A stretch of 64,000 bases of DNA from Certhia americana (GCA_018697195.1 CM031858.1:127853133-127917132); one strand, 5' to 3'; shown: positions 1-13,200, numbered from the stretch's first letter. Numbers and translations: made by a program. Notes: generated by a model from the letters alone, not told the origin.

Positions 1-734
1 CAGATTATAAAACCTCATTATTTCTCAATAGGTATGGATATCAGATGCACATTTTACTGTATACCACTATAATTACACTGAGCTCCAAAATGTTTCTGTC
101 ATTTGCACTTTTTTAACTAAACAAGCAAAATTTTTAAGATATACATCAAAAAAGCCTCATATCACCTATACTACACCTTTTCTTTTTCTAATTTAGTTCT
201 TATTACAACTCCTTTACCTTCCTGTCAAAAGATTTATATTTTTCTACCCAATGTAGCATCATTTTCTCCATTTAAGAGCTGAGGTTGAAATGTGTAGCAA
301 GCCACTGTCAAGCAGACATTTGCTGCACTGTTTTTATGTCCCTCTTCTTTCTGATAATTGTTCTCAGTCTTGTGAAACCAATGCTTTTAAACAGCAAATG
401 TGTGCCAGTGTGTAAGCAAGTTCATGTGAAGAATAAATATGCACATTTTCTTTCTCCCCAGATATGAGATGTAAATCATGATCATTCAAACTTAATAACT
501 TTTCAGCTCTCTGATCTCTTCCTCTGTCTCTGCCAAGGGGGTGGCTAATGGTTTTTTTCTGATTGGAGAAAGTGTGTTCAGCAGTATTTAGGAGTTGTAC
601 TATCAGTACACCCTCTTCAGTTTCTATAAAAGGGTCAGATAAAACCAAAGAAAGTATCTTTAGTTCAGTTGTGACTGCTCTCTGCCTTTCATCTTTTATA
701 AGCAATCTTGTAGTGAGACATGTGCCAATTACTG
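1..734. other. Unannotated AT-rich DNA
   Basis: I recognise no gene or repeat here. Open frames on both strands are short (up to 113 codons), lack recognisable motifs and are of the size expected by chance. Confidence 0.5.
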
Positions 735-2118
735 GTCAAGGTAATCACAGGATGGGACAAAAAGGCAAAAGAAAGGACAGTGAGAACTAATGACCAGTCA
801 GCCTCACTTTTTATGGCCTCTAGGAAGCTGGATCGCATCCTGCTAGAAGACATGTCTAAATGCATGAAGGACAGAGAGGTGATTAGAAACAGTCAGCAAG
901 TTTTCAACAAGGGCAAATCATAGCTGGCTAATGCAGTGGCCTTCTACAATGCAGTGACTGCATCAACAGACAAGAACTATGGATGTCATCTACCACAGCA
1001 TTCCGGCCACTAAATTGGAGAGAAATATTTTTGACAGACGGATGATTATCTGGATAAGGAATTGAATGGATGGATGCACACAAAGAATTATAGTCAATGG
1101 GTCAATGTCCAAGTGGAAATCAATAACCAGTAGTGTTCTTCAAGGGTATGTACTGAGACAAATACTATTTTATACCTTCATAAACTACACAAAGAGTGGG
1201 ATTGAGTGCATTCTCAGCAAGTTTGAAGGTAACATCGAGCTGAATGGTGAAGCTGATTTCCTAGACGGAAAGGATATCATCCAGAAAGGTCTTGACACAT
1301 TTAAAGACTGATCTCCATGAACTGAGAACTCCATGAGTTTCAAGAAGGCCAAGTGCAAAGTCCTGCACCTGGGTCAGGGCAGTCTCCAAAAACACAGGTT
1401 GAGGGATTAATTACTTGAGACCAGGCCTGCAAAGAAGGACTTAGGTATATTGGTGAATAAAAGATTAGGTATGATCTGACAATGTACACTCACAGTCCAG
1501 AAAGCCAGCCATACCCTGGGCTGTATCAAAAGCAGTGTGGCCATCAGGATAAGGGAACTGATTCTCCCCCTCTACTCTGCACTTGTGCAACCACACCTGC
1601 AATACTACATTTATATCTGGGGCCCACAGCAAAGGAAAGACATGGACCTGTCTGGGTGGGTCCAGAGGCTGACACAAAAATGGTCAGGAGCTTGGAACCC
1701 TTCTTCCATGAGGAAAGACTGGGAGAGGTGAGGTTTTTCAGTCTAGAGACGGCTCTCAAGATTCTGTTGCAGCCTTTAAATATGTGCAGGGGTTTCAAAG
1801 AAAGACAGAGAAAGAATTTTTAAGTCTCTTACCACGGCCTGTAGTGACCTGACAAAAGACATTGGGTTTTAAATGAAGTACAATAACTTTTGATTAAATG
1901 TAAAGATTACAATTTTTTAGGATGAGGGTGATGTTCCACAGGAACGGGTTGCCCAGGGAAGATGCGGAAGCCCCAACATTGAAGGTGTTCAAGGCCAAAT
2001 TGAATGGTGTTTGAAACAATCTGGTCTAGGGAAATACGACCCTCCTTACTGCAGTGCAGCTTGGACTAGATGATTTTCAAATATCTTTTTCAACCGAAGC
2101 CATTTTATGATTTTGTGA
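735..2118 (+). mobile_element. CR1 LINE, 5'-truncated, decayed (+)
   Basis: This is a 1.4-kb relic of a chicken-repeat-1 (CR1) non-LTR retrotransposon. It runs from the reverse transcriptase part of ORF2 to the 3' UTR. Seen in order: the gaccagtcagcctcac block near 794; the RT segment near 905 (KGKS); the LFNIFIN-like block near 1170 followed by SGIECxLSKF; a spacer with CKVLHL-like coding near 1355; the ILPLYSALVQPHLQY block near 1560; and the 3' UTR with gttgcccaggga near 1948. It ends near 2118 in a degenerate ATTCTATGATT-type tail (cattttatgattttgtga). The frames are broken by several stops and frameshifts, so it cannot encode a working protein. CR1 insertions are usually truncated at the 5' end, as here. 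The left boundary is approximate. Confidence 0.9.
1066..1311 (+). pseudogene. CR1 ORF2 reverse transcriptase remnant
   Basis: This 81-codon open stretch is part of the CR1 reverse transcriptase. It keeps the recognisable IVNGSMSKW, SSVLQG and SGIECILSKF blocks, which in intact CR1 copies precede the catalytic FADD box. At that place this copy reads FEGN, so both catalytic aspartates are lost. A preceding RT piece (720-923, with LLEDM and DREVIRNSQ) is in another frame, and a following piece (1537-1731, with ILPLYSALVQPHLQY and RKDMDL) is separated by stops. The protein is dead. The methionine at 1066 is not a real start. Confidence 0.85.
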
Positions 2119-3151
2119 AGATACCTTCACAGCATTAGTCATCTATTTATATATCAGACTTTGCCAGCCTCTGTCTGTCTAAAGTAAACCATTCATTTTT
2201 GTTAGATAGATAGGTATGCAAGTCATAAAAATTGCCTTTTGAACTTCATTCAGAATAAACCCATTCATCAAATACATACATTTTCATGTATTAAAACATT
2301 GGCGTAGAGCAAAACAAATATTGTATTTCTTCAGGCAGAGAAATACTGGATTTTCCTTCAGTCATATCTCTGCTTTAGCAAAAAATGTTGTTTTTTAGAA
2401 ATATGCTTCATTGACACTGTAAAAATGGAGTCAGTTTTAACACAAACCAGCAAAACATTAGCAATAACATCACTACCAAATTGTGAAACTGTTGCTAACT
2501 TCAAGCAAATTTCCAATGTCCAACAATTCTGATCACTAGCAAGCTGCTGTCTGTATTTCCATTGAATTGTTTTTTCTAATTCAAAACTAAGTAATTACAG
2601 TAATTTGTTTTCCACTATATTTCAGGATATGCTGAATGATCAAATTTATCACGGGGGGATTACACACTCTCATTGTACACATTGAACAAGACCATCAGGG
2701 CAAGTGATGGTGTAAAGTAATTTCCATAGAAATTTATCAGCTCACACCAGATGAGGGTTGGCCCTTGTATATTGTTATCAGCAGGTTTCCGAGAGCCCTT
2801 TTGATAACTAAAAAGTTAAGGATACCTTCTGATATAGAATTGACAGATACATTTAGGTCTTTCATGGAACTAGGTTTGATCCATCTAGACAGGACTGGTA
2901 TGTATTGCTTATATATGGGTGAGATTATATGGTCTAACTGACATTTATTGATTTCTTTGGATTCATAATTGGTCAGACTGGAAGCAAAGAGGTTGATGTT
3001 TGCTCCTCAGACTCCAGAGTTTCAAGAAAAGTGTTAGTAGGACAGATAGTTACAGGCACACCATTCTCAGATGGTGTGAAAATCTCTCTGAAAATATTGT
3101 CCAGCTCTGAATTTCTTTTCCCATCTCAAGTCCAGAGACATGTATCAAGGA

Positions 3152-3182
<31 letters not shown>

Positions 3183-3812
3183 ACCTTGTTCAAACCAAAT
3201 TAATTCTCAACATCATTATTCCCATGGTTTCCTTAGGGACTTCCTGGGAAAAATGAGCACAATGTTGTTCTATTTTGACATGGCTAAAACGGATGAAATA
3301 TACTTCCTCCTTGACATCAAGGAATTTTGGAGACTTTAGATGTAAAATCTACTCCCCTAATATTATAAACTTCTACAACAAAGTTTGTGAGTATTATTAT
3401 TCAAAGCAGTACCCAAAACATAAACTTGAAACAAACTTCAAAGCCTTTTCAAATTCTCTGCAATATTCTTAAATAAAAATGGAAATGAAGGCACACACAC
3501 TGGACACGGCAACCTTGAACAATTATGATATTTTTTTGTTTATTTTGGTTTTAGAGGTTTTATGTTGTGTGCTTTGTTTCCTTTTTTTTTCTTTTTTTTT
3601 TTTTTTAATCACAGATGAAAAGACTGTGATTCTAAAAGCACCAAAAATAAGAATCTTTCTAGAACTGTCAGGGGGAAAAAACAAACCACAAAACATATCT
3701 TGCAAGACTTTCTTCTTGGCATTTTCATAAAAATTTCAAGTAAGTGCAAAGTAGTTTAGATAGTTAATCAAATGGAACTAAATTTTAGATGATACAATGT
3801 TTGACTACCATT
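2119..3812. other. Unannotated AT-rich DNA with T tracts
   Basis: No gene or interspersed repeat recognised. There is a pure T27 tract at 3156-3182 and a T-rich stretch near 3580-3607. Open frames that cross these tracts (poly-Phe) are artefacts of the simple sequence. Confidence 0.5.
3156..3182. repeat. Poly-T tract (T27)
   Basis: Uninterrupted run of 27 thymines, read directly from the sequence. Flanking DNA shows no element that would explain it as a retrotransposon tail on the minus strand. Confidence 0.95.
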
Positions 3813-3878
3813 AATCATAACATCACAGAATGTCCTGGGTTGGAAAGGACCTTAATGTTGACCAAGTTCCAATCTTGC
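3813..3878 (-). mobile_element. CR1 3' end fragment (-)
   Basis: A short piece of the CR1 3' terminus in reverse. The string tcctgggttggaaaggacct followed by ttaatgttgaccaagttcc matches the reverse complement of the usual avian CR1 end, where a tail is followed by gggttggaagggacctt. Only about 65 bp survive. Confidence 0.75.
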
Positions 3879-6251
3879 CAATTTACATTACATTGCACAT
3901 AACTTATATGTATTTGCAATACATATTTCCTGTTACTTCGGTTTCCTTAAAAACTCCAATGAATATTTTACTGGGAAGTAAAAACATATTTTTATATGAA
4001 ATCTAATGAAAAAACCTACTTCTAAAAACAGATGTCTTTTTATATTTTCCTTTTGAAATAATAATTTGAAATATATAAAAAAAATCAGCATCAGGGAACA
4101 CAAAAAATGAGAATTCTTACTGCATGGAATTTTTGCGACTTGTTTCTGTTCTAAATAAGGATGAACAGAAGTTTCCCAAAATTATTCTCTGAAACATCTC
4201 ATTGCATTGTTTCCTGTAAAGGCTAATTCAGCTACTTAGAAACTGAAATGATAATTTTGGTTTTTTAGTTCACTGCTGCAACTTAAGCAAAAATTATTTT
4301 TGATTCATTTATCATTTTACCCTTCTCCAATAAACTGTTGTTTCCTCAACAGTTGTTCTTCCATGAAATCTATGGCACATAATTCTCCCATGACCTTTCT
4401 TACATCACATCAGTTGAGTACAAGAAAGAGGGAGGCAGCTGGCAAAGGATGTGGCCAGACCTGCAATGGAGAGATGAACCACCCAAAACACAAGTGACCA
4501 GCAATTCAGCCAAGAAGAAATGGTCTGTGAATTCAGAGGGGATGTTGTAATTTGGTTTAGCAAAAGAAAACAGTTTTGTTTGCGTCTAAATATCCTCCAA
4601 TGCAGTATTTTAGTTTTTCAAAGAATAATTTGGGCAAAATCATGAATTGACTGAGATAATTCTGAACTCCGTGCATAATGTACAGTTTCTTTAGGAAATA
4701 TTGGGTAAAAACTTCCTAAAACTTTCTCCAAAGTTTTAGCCAATTTAAAATAGATTTTAAAAATAATAGATTAACCAAGATTTTTCTTTTGCCTTGTGAT
4801 ATTTTTCAGGTGGCCCAGAGAGTACTCTCAACATTTACTTACTCACAGGCATAGGCTAGAGGCACTACACTTTATATTTTTGAGAATAGATTTCCAAAGT
4901 TTGTATTTTAGTTTTCTTTGCATTCACACTATAAGAGCTGTGCTTAAAAGAAACCTACTCTAAACTGCAGGACCTATGTAAGAATTTTGAACAAGAAACC
5001 CAATAGTTCTATAGCTGCAAGGAATACAGTGATCATAGGGTACTACACACAAGGCATCTGTCATTGAAAATCTGAAACAAGATATTTTAAGAAATTTAGC
5101 ATGAGTCTATGTGTACATGTGGGAAGGAGAGGACACAGTGTGTATCAGCCAGTATGTAGATAATTAATGGATGATGGAAGGAAAAGAGGAAAAAAACCAC
5201 CTTACTTAATGCCCTCAGGCTTACTTGAAACCAAATAGATGCAGATTGAGGTAAACAGAAGAAAAAATTAGTGTGCATGAAGTAATAATTGAAAGCCACA
5301 TTCATGTGAGCATATTGATTTTAATTATTCATTGCCAGAAAACCTATAGATAAAACACCTGCTAATCTTTAATCTGACAAATCCTCAGGTCCACAAGACC
5401 TATTGAGGATGTAAAGAGATTAATAAAGTGGGGGATGGAATAATGGAGGATGTATAAATTGTCCACAATGTTTGTTAGCAGTATAAATTATGTAGAGATT
5501 CCATAAATTAGCCTAAATAATTCAGTTTCATGTAGCAGGTACTGCTGCATTTTTTTAAGTGATACAGATCAGTAATAAAAGACATTCCAAACTATTAAAA
5601 GACTTCAATAATAATTTCTCTACCTTTATTGTCTTCATCAGTTATCTTTCTGTGGAAGAAATTGGACAGATGCTTAGTCTGAAATAATTCTTAAGAGAGA
5701 TCCACATAACAAATCTAATTTTTAACAAAAGTTACAGTCTCAGTGATTGAAATCTTGACAAAACTTACCTTCCCAAATCCATAGAGAATAATATCAAAGC
5801 AAATGAGCATATAAATATAGAAGAGAAAGAAGAAAGAAACAAAAATAAATCTGAAATTTTTAAAGAGGTTTTTGTATACAGTTTAAAAATGTTGGGTTTT
5901 GTTTTGCTCCCCATTCAGATATTTTTCACAGTTCACATGACAAAGCAGATCTAAGTTATCTTAATATTTCATTCAATTTCATTCAATCTGAAGATGAAGC
6001 ATGGAGATATCTATAGCCCTGAATATTACAAGAGGAAGTTTACTATATTTGAAACAAATCCATTGAGAGAAATGAAATGAAATGTTGCCTATTTCAATCA
6101 TGTGGTGGACAAGGACCATTCTGCTCTGAATTCCTGGTTGCTGCATGATTCCCCAAGCTATTTCCATGTTAGTCTGAGCAGTATCAAAATTTAAATAAAG
6201 TGGGTTTTTGGTTGTTTTTTTGTTTTTTTTTTTTTTTTTGCAAAGGGTTAC
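3879..6251. other. Unannotated DNA
   Basis: 2.4 kb of AT-rich sequence without recognised genes or transposons. A T-rich run at about 6217-6239 lies just left of the LTR that follows. Open frames are 102 codons or shorter and have no motifs. Confidence 0.5.
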
Positions 6252-6412
6252 TGTCAAGGGTTCAGTTTGATTTCCTGGCCAACACATCTAAGTTGTTGCA
6301 GTTTCAGTTCAAAACTGGGCAGAAACACCAATTTTGTGTCACAGTTTTGGTTTGCCAATTTGAAATTTCTCAATCAAGAGCAAAGCAGGCTTAAACTTAA
6401 AAGTAAAAAAAG

Positions 6413-6418
6413 TTTATT
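6413..6418 (-). promoter_or_regulatory. Candidate LTR polyadenylation signal AATAAA
   Basis: TTTATT on the plus strand gives AATAAA on the minus strand, about 160 bp before the proposed LTR 3' end. This position suits a retroviral R/U5 region and sets the element's orientation. The hexamer alone is common in AT-rich DNA. Confidence 0.4.
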
Positions 6419-7788
6419 AACTAACATTAAAAGGAGAAAGAAATAAAACAAGAATCAGAATGAAACCTTCAGAACATGTCTCCTCCCTCCCCACATTTTC
6501 TTTTCTTTCCTACTAACAATGTACAGAAAGCAATACCCAGAAATCTCAGGCAGTTTTCCACCTCTAAAATATTCTTTCTGCAGTTCACTTAGGGAGGGAA
6601 GCACCTCTCGTTCACCATGGAAAATTCCCCCACAAAAAAACAGTTCCTGCGTGGTTTTATTCTTCACAAAGCAGCCACCCAGAACATCCACCTCATGAAG
6701 CTCCTTCCTTGTGCACAATTCTTTACAGATGTGCCTCTGGACCATATTGATGTATGGGGTTTTTAATTTTTTTAAAGATAAACTGTTCAAAGGAAAGGTT
6801 CTCTTTATCTATCTTTAAGATCATCTTCATCTCAGGAAACAGAGATTCTCTTCTTCTTGTCTCAGGGGCAAAAGAAGTCTTTATCACCTCATTTCTCTGT
6901 TCAAAAGTCTCATGGAAGCACAGCCACTTCAACCTTGGCTCGCTTTTACACTACATTCCTTTGCTCAGGTCTACAATTTGAACTTCCCATCTCCCCATAC
7001 TTCTCCATGGTTTAAAGGAAATATCTCGATATATTACAGTCAATCGCCATAGCTTACAAGAGATTTTCATCTTGAAAAGCAACTCCATGTATTCATGTAT
7101 TCCTTCTATATATGACAATCACTCTTTCTTTTCTGACTTTAATATCTTCATGTTGATCTCTCCACGTCTTCCCTTTTGTCCTAGTCTCGCATTCAGGGGG
7201 CAAAATGAGGCCTGGAGGTCTCTTCTGTGCAATAAAAGAGTTAACACGGACAGCAGCCAGCCTGGACAGTCAGGTACTGCATTTCCAGCTGTGCTGGAGC
7301 TGTGCCAGGATCTTTGCCAGGCCCATAGCAGTCTATGGTGTCAGATTTCAAACCTGTGCAGGGGGTTAAGATCTTTTACCTGAGCCAAAAGGCAGCCCTT
7401 GCAGGTCTTTGCAGCTGGGGGGACGTTAGATACTGTTGTCTCTCTTCACCCCTTGTTCTTATCAGGGTGGGCCTGGGCTCACAATAAATTCATGTCCAGG
7501 CAGGCTTGGCTTCTCCTCCCTCCACTGCCCAGAAAGCCATGGGCTGAGTCTGCCAGGGCTAAAGCAGTGTCAGAGCCCAGCCCAGCCCAGCAGAGCAGGG
7601 CTCAGTGTTGACAGATGTTATCAAACACAGCCCAACACTACCTTGGCCCTCATGGCCTCCCCTCCCTCCCCTCACTCAGTCCAAGGCCAAGGGGAGGAGG
7701 TCTTTTCTCTCTGAATGCCAGAATGAAAAGGGTTTTCGTGGGTTTTGTTTTGTCTTGAAATGTACTCTTCCCAGAGATGAAATGCCTT

Positions 7789-7814
7789 CTAATTGGTCTA
7801 ACAAGACCAATTAG
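7789..7814. repeat. Perfect 10-bp stem, 6-nt loop inverted repeat
   Basis: CTAATTGGTC (7789-7798) pairs perfectly with GACCAATTAG (7805-7814) around the loop taacaa. Both arms carry a CCAAT-box core in opposite orientation (ATTGG / CCAAT). It lies about 60 bp inside the proposed U3 end of the LTR, so it could be a paired CCAAT regulatory site or only a stem-loop. Confidence 0.8.
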
Positions 7815-7871
7815 ACTGGTCAGTCTCAAAGCCAGCTAGCTCACTTCTGTGGGGCTAATCAAACTACTACA

Positions 7872-10195
7872 GTCACAGAGAAGCTTTAGCTCTAAGGGCT
7901 AATACATCTCCCACAAAATTGTGACCAGCCCCACTTAAAAGCCTTCCTGGCTGTGAGTGCTTCCAGAGAACAAAACAATAGGATCTGGCTGGGTATCTAA
8001 TCCTACAGGGACCTGAATAAATCTCTTTAGCTTCTTTCAAGTCTTCAGAGGCTGGCAATCATTAGCATACAAATAATTATAGAACCAATACCATCCTAGG
8101 CTTTAAAAATTCCTTTGGCTTCCGTCTGTCATGCAGCACTTCAGGTGTTTCACGTATATTCACTGGAGTCAGCGAAATGTATGACTTACATGGCTTGTAT
8201 TTGTCATTCTACAGAATACAGATTAGCAAAACAGATGTGCAAAGCCTGGGAGAAGTCTGGCTGTGCTGAATTTTATCATGAGCAGAAAGAAATCTGCATC
8301 TTGCTATGATTAAACTCAGCAGGAAGAGTCACAATAAATTGTGTTAAATCAAGCATGACCCTACAAAGTCTTAATACAGATCAAACAAATTTAAAAATGA
8401 TTTTTCATGGTTAGGCATACAAAGTACAGAATGGACAGAAATGCAGGAAAAAAAAAATTCTACAATGACCCATATACAGTGTCATTTTTTGTATTACTAA
8501 ACTTGTATTAACAAAGCAGTATATTAAAGTCATTCTGTTTGTTTCTATAAACAGTTCTAGGGATTTTCCCCTGCTGAGTCAATGGCACTAGAAATATTTA
8601 AATCTGTTATTTTTTACATCCTGGAGACATGCCTAACTTCTCAGTTAAGCAATAAAACTAGAAATGACAAGGTAGACAAGGTGTGAAAGGGCACAAATAC
8701 TGCATTTTTCTCTGACATTGTTTGCTAGCGTTGCAGTATTCCTGTTGTCTCCTGTGTGTTCAAGACAGATTGCTTCTCTAGGTGTGGAAGATAGAGAACA
8801 TGCATCCTGGCACACCTCACCTGTGATCTAGGTACCCAGGTATGCAGTGTAGGAGAGGGGAAGAAATAGCTGGGCATACTCAGCAGACATTTTTCAAACT
8901 TCTGACATTTTATTGAAAGCAAAAATTTTATTTTCTGAATCTAAATTGGTACCAAAAACAGTGTAAGGCAAGAAAAGGAAATTAAAAATTGCATTTTGAA
9001 ATTTGTTAGAATAATAATGACTTGGTATGTCTTGGGCAGGTATAACACTTAATGTCTGTCAATTTAGTGATCATTCTAACAGAGGATTTTACTTGATGTG
9101 TTGCAGAAAAAAAAGATTAAAGGTCTGACCACATATACAGCATATTATTAGTTGTGTTTTCTCTTTTGCTGACCCTACTCAATAAAAAGTGCAGAGGAAT
9201 AAAATTAAATATTACTTAAGGAAAAACTGGGCACTAGTGTGCAAAATGTCTCATGTTTTATTGATGTGGGGTGCTAAGTGCTTACACACCTACAGAACAG
9301 AATGCAGAGGATTAGATTTGGTCTGGACTTTGCAAACATTTTTCAACATTTCTCATGTGTTCTGTTGCCATTGCTGGGCTGTAGAAACATTATAATTCAC
9401 ACCTATATTGCTGAATGTTAACTGAGCTGTCAAAAGAGATGTGGGTCTTCGGGTGTGGAATTACATTTATTTAATCTCTGCCTCAGTCATTTTATTTTCG
9501 TGTTGGTTATAAGCAGTTTTTAGGTTTTTTTTGCTTCGTTGTTGGTACTTACAATATGTATGTGAACTGTTGTCTTGGTTTGGAAGAAGTATTACTGACT
9601 ATATTGTATTGCAGTTTTCATTGAAGGTTGTAAGCTATATTTAAATCCTAGGACATTTCATAACCCCACTGTGAAAGCTTGTCTTTCTGAGTACTGGCAT
9701 TAAGCAGACAAAACAGAGGGACAGCATATGAGGCTACTTTATATCACCTCTGCAAATATGTTAGAATCTTGTGTCTCTGTATTTTTGAAAAATTACAGAT
9801 CTGCTGGAAATCATGAATGTAAATTACTTTATATATATAAAAGCAATATATTATTTAGTATATTTTCAAATAGCTTACTTCAAAGTAGAAAACATTAATA
9901 AACATCAAGCAATTTAAAATGATGGTGTTAGGAGAACACAGAGAAGACTTATGCCTAGAGCTGAAAAAAAAAATTTATTTCTCCTCAGCTAGCTAGCCTG
10001 CCAATGCTATGTCAGGGCATTTCTGCCTCCCAGTTGATAGCAAATGTGGAAAACTACTTTGAATTATGGCACAAAAAAAAAAAGAACATAGTCTTAAAAT
10101 TAAAATTGTGAACAAGAAGACCCTTTTCCTAATTCTGGGTTTACCCAGTTGTTCTGTTGGGGTGAACAGTTGCACCACATGTTCCTCATACTGCA

Positions 10196-10196
<1 letters not shown>
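7872..10196. other. Unannotated DNA
   Basis: 2.3 kb with no recognised gene or repeat. The A-rich runs near 8449, 9107 and 9964 are short. Confidence 0.5.

Positions 10197-10226
<30 letters not shown>
10197..10226. repeat. Poly-A tract (A30)
   Basis: Uninterrupted run of 30 adenines. No retrocopy or SINE body was recognised upstream. Confidence 0.95.
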
Positions 10227-10230
<4 letters not shown>

Positions 10231-13200
10231 GGGCCTTGCCTTCAGTTCCTAATTTAGCAATGCATACCATACTCCAGCTTCAAATTTGGTGGGAAATTTA
10301 TTGCTAGTCCTTAATGCTTGTCTTTGTAAGTGTAATATGTCAAGCATCAATAAACAAGGGTTAGTCAAACATGCAAACCCTCTGCAATCTGCTTATGTGT
10401 GATTTTTTTCCTCCTCTGCAGCATCCCACCTCTACGTATCTCTTGCCTCCATCATTTCTGCCTTCTGAAGCCAAGATTTCACTTTTCTCCATGGCCTCAC
10501 AACCAAATCCCTGACCCTTCACATCTGTCTCTTCTCCTTTGTGGTGCAAGGGCTTTGCAAGCCCTTTCCCATCATAAATGTCAGTTTAAATTGCACTTCT
10601 TCAATCAGCTTTTCATACAGGTCACCTTCTGAGACTCACAACCTCTGATAGCATGACCTTCTAGCCCATCAAACTCCAGCTTCGGCTCCTCCTCAAGGTT
10701 TAAAGTCCTCTCACTGGGTTGTTTCTTATTTTCAGAAGAAATATGAAACTACAACAGAACCCACCAGAGTTATAAAATCAACCCAAAAACTGTTTCAGGG
10801 GAACTGGAGAGAACTTCTAATTCACAGCTGTGCAATATGAGCAATCTTTTCTTATAAACTTGAGCTTATCAAAAGTCAGACCTACATTTTTGCTCTTCCT
10901 TTCCGGCCACCTCCTCATTGTCAGTATTTACAAACATCTTTCTGATAGTTTTTTGAGTAGTCTTTTTGAATTCTCTTTACTAGCCTGCTGCTCTGTAATT
11001 ACCATTAGCATAAGTACAGCCAGGCTGGCCAAAGGAACGCCATGAACCTGTTCCCCTCTACAAGCAAGGTCATGAGCAGAGCCCATGGCAGTCTCCTCCA
11101 GTAGCTCATGTTTTCCTGAGGAAGATCTTTGGTGGCTGCTGGCAGTGCACCATCCAGAACTGCTGTGGTAATTAAAAGAGTGCTGTTCATCATTGTGAGG
11201 AGTCCATTCCCTCCTTCAGAATCACCTGACTTGGAAAAGGAAAGCATGGAGCTTTCTGAAGCAGAGGCATTGTAAGTATCCAGATCTAGCAAAACTGGCA
11301 AGCGTATTACATTGGCTGGAAATCTTGTAAAATCTCTTTAAAAAAAAAAAAAAATTACACAAATGTAACTCTGCCAGCCCATAGCCTTTAGCTGTTCTCA
11401 GACCCCATCTTAAAAGCCACTGAATCACAGTGAAAAAGGAGATGGCTGTGCTGGTTTTTGCATGAACAGTAAAAGGGCAAATGTTCTAAGGGAAAATATG
11501 TCCTACCTATGCATATGCTGAGCAGCTGGGCTATCAAGTGGGGGGTTTGCTCCTTCAGACTGATCACTGCCTTGCTATTGCCCTGGCTGGGAGTCAGGTG
11601 ACATTGTCCAAGCCATGCACAAGAGAACACTGGGTATCTACAGCATTTAGGGCAAAAACAAAGAGGATCCACATGCATCAGAACACAGGATGAAGTTCTT
11701 ACATAGTGTGCTTTTAGAGATACGCATAGTCCTGCAACAATAATGAAAATTATTAACATCAGTACTGCAGTTTTCTTGGTACTTGCTACAGATATTTGGG
11801 ACAAAAGTCTTCAGATAAAATGGCTGTCTTTGCTTTAAAGAAGGTCCCACTCTTGTGTTGCTTCTGGAAGCAAGAAGTCTGATTAGGAGACCTCTTCCTT
11901 CAATAAATAAATGCCTCAGTGTCTGAATGCTTGACAAGATAGAATGGTCACTAAGTTTATGTAATATATGCTCTAATAATATACTTATAAATTGGAAATC
12001 TACAGAGGCTTTTAGTTTATTCAGAACTTATCACATTTCAGAAATACAAATTACTCTCTAACAGGAAACTCAGCTGTTCAGAATTCTCTAGGACAGCATG
12101 ATTTTTTCTAAATAGTAGTTGAGATATCTAACTATTGACAGATTATTTTTCCTCTTCTTCCTATTTTCACAGCATAAAACACTGACAGAAGGTGACTTCA
12201 GTAATAAGAAGGTAAATATATTTTAGTCCAAAATATAGTAACCTTATATGAAAGATAATTTTGTATTGGGCAGCTTTATAATGAGTGTTCTAAACCACTG
12301 TTGGATCTAAAATGAAATGCCCCACTTTCTCTTTTGTCTTCTGTGAATTCATTAAGATAGCAAAATGGTATTTAGAGAATATCCCAATGACTTCTAGAAT
12401 ATGTTGGGCCTTCATGTACTCGGTGCTCAGGACAAAAAAAAACTCAACCAAACAAAAAGCTTTAAAATGGTATTGCAAACAAGGTGCAATGCAGTGCTTC
12501 CTCCTGTTTAGTCTTCCAATGTTTAAAGTGATACTATCATTTCCAATGTAATTGAGCCTTATTATAGTGTCCTTTAATATTTTGGACTTTGGTAATACAG
12601 AAAATACATAGCTATCACTAATAAATTGTTGGGAAATGTGTTAAGAGATAATTATTTTTAAAAAAACCCAAGAAAACTGAATTGCTTTGGAGATCAGACT
12701 GAACAAATCACAGTATATTTAGGTCTTGTATTAGAGTAAGTCAATTTCAATAAAACATTAAAATATTTTGAGGTATATTTCACATTCAAACCTGATGGCA
12801 TAAAAAATATGAAATAAAATGTACCTTTGTGAAGATAGAAGTCTGTAGAAGGCAGCTTCATAAAATACAAAATTATTTAAGATATTTTTATATAAAAATC
12901 CTGCCAATCATTGCTGTCCAGATAAAACCAGCATTAAATCCGTCTGCCTAAATAAGCTAATGCAGATGGTAAATATTTTCCCTGAGTGCAAAAATGGTCA
13001 AGCAATCCATAACTTCTTCCTCATTTGGGATGTGCTTTTGATTCATAGAATAATGATCTCATAATCCAGCAGGATTTTCCTGTGTTGAGAATGGTAATGA
13101 CAAACCCAGTGCAGAAACATGCTAAATGATGGGGAAATTTTAAAGTATCTGTGACTTGCCCTCAGACTACTACCCCTGCAGAAATGCACAGAGCAGCTCT

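Larger units (their letters stand above)
6252..7871 (-). mobile_element. Solo LTR of an endogenous retrovirus (-), about 1.6 kb
   Basis: The segment starts with TGT (6252) and ends with ACA (7869-7871), the terminal dinucleotide rule for retroviral LTRs. It is flanked by a near-matching 5-bp duplication: gttac at 6247-6251 and gtcac at 7872-7876. On the minus strand there is an AATAAA signal (6418-6413) followed by about 160 bp of U5-like sequence. Base composition changes sharply inside it: about 7150-7730 is GC-rich and the flanks are AT-rich. No gag, pol or env frame is beside it, so I read it as a solo LTR formed by recombination. Parts resemble passerine ERVL-type LTRs as I remember them, but the family is not confirmed. 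Alternative: two adjacent older elements that together mimic these ends. Confidence 0.55.

Noticed and set aside
6455..6932. Minus-strand frames of 111 and 69 codons inside the LTR
   Set aside because: They lie within noncoding LTR sequence and match no retroviral protein motif.
7990..8010. Mitochondrial 12S rRNA insertion (NUMT)
   Set aside because: The string gggtatctaatcctac recalls a conserved 12S segment, but the flanking sequence does not follow 12S rRNA in either direction.
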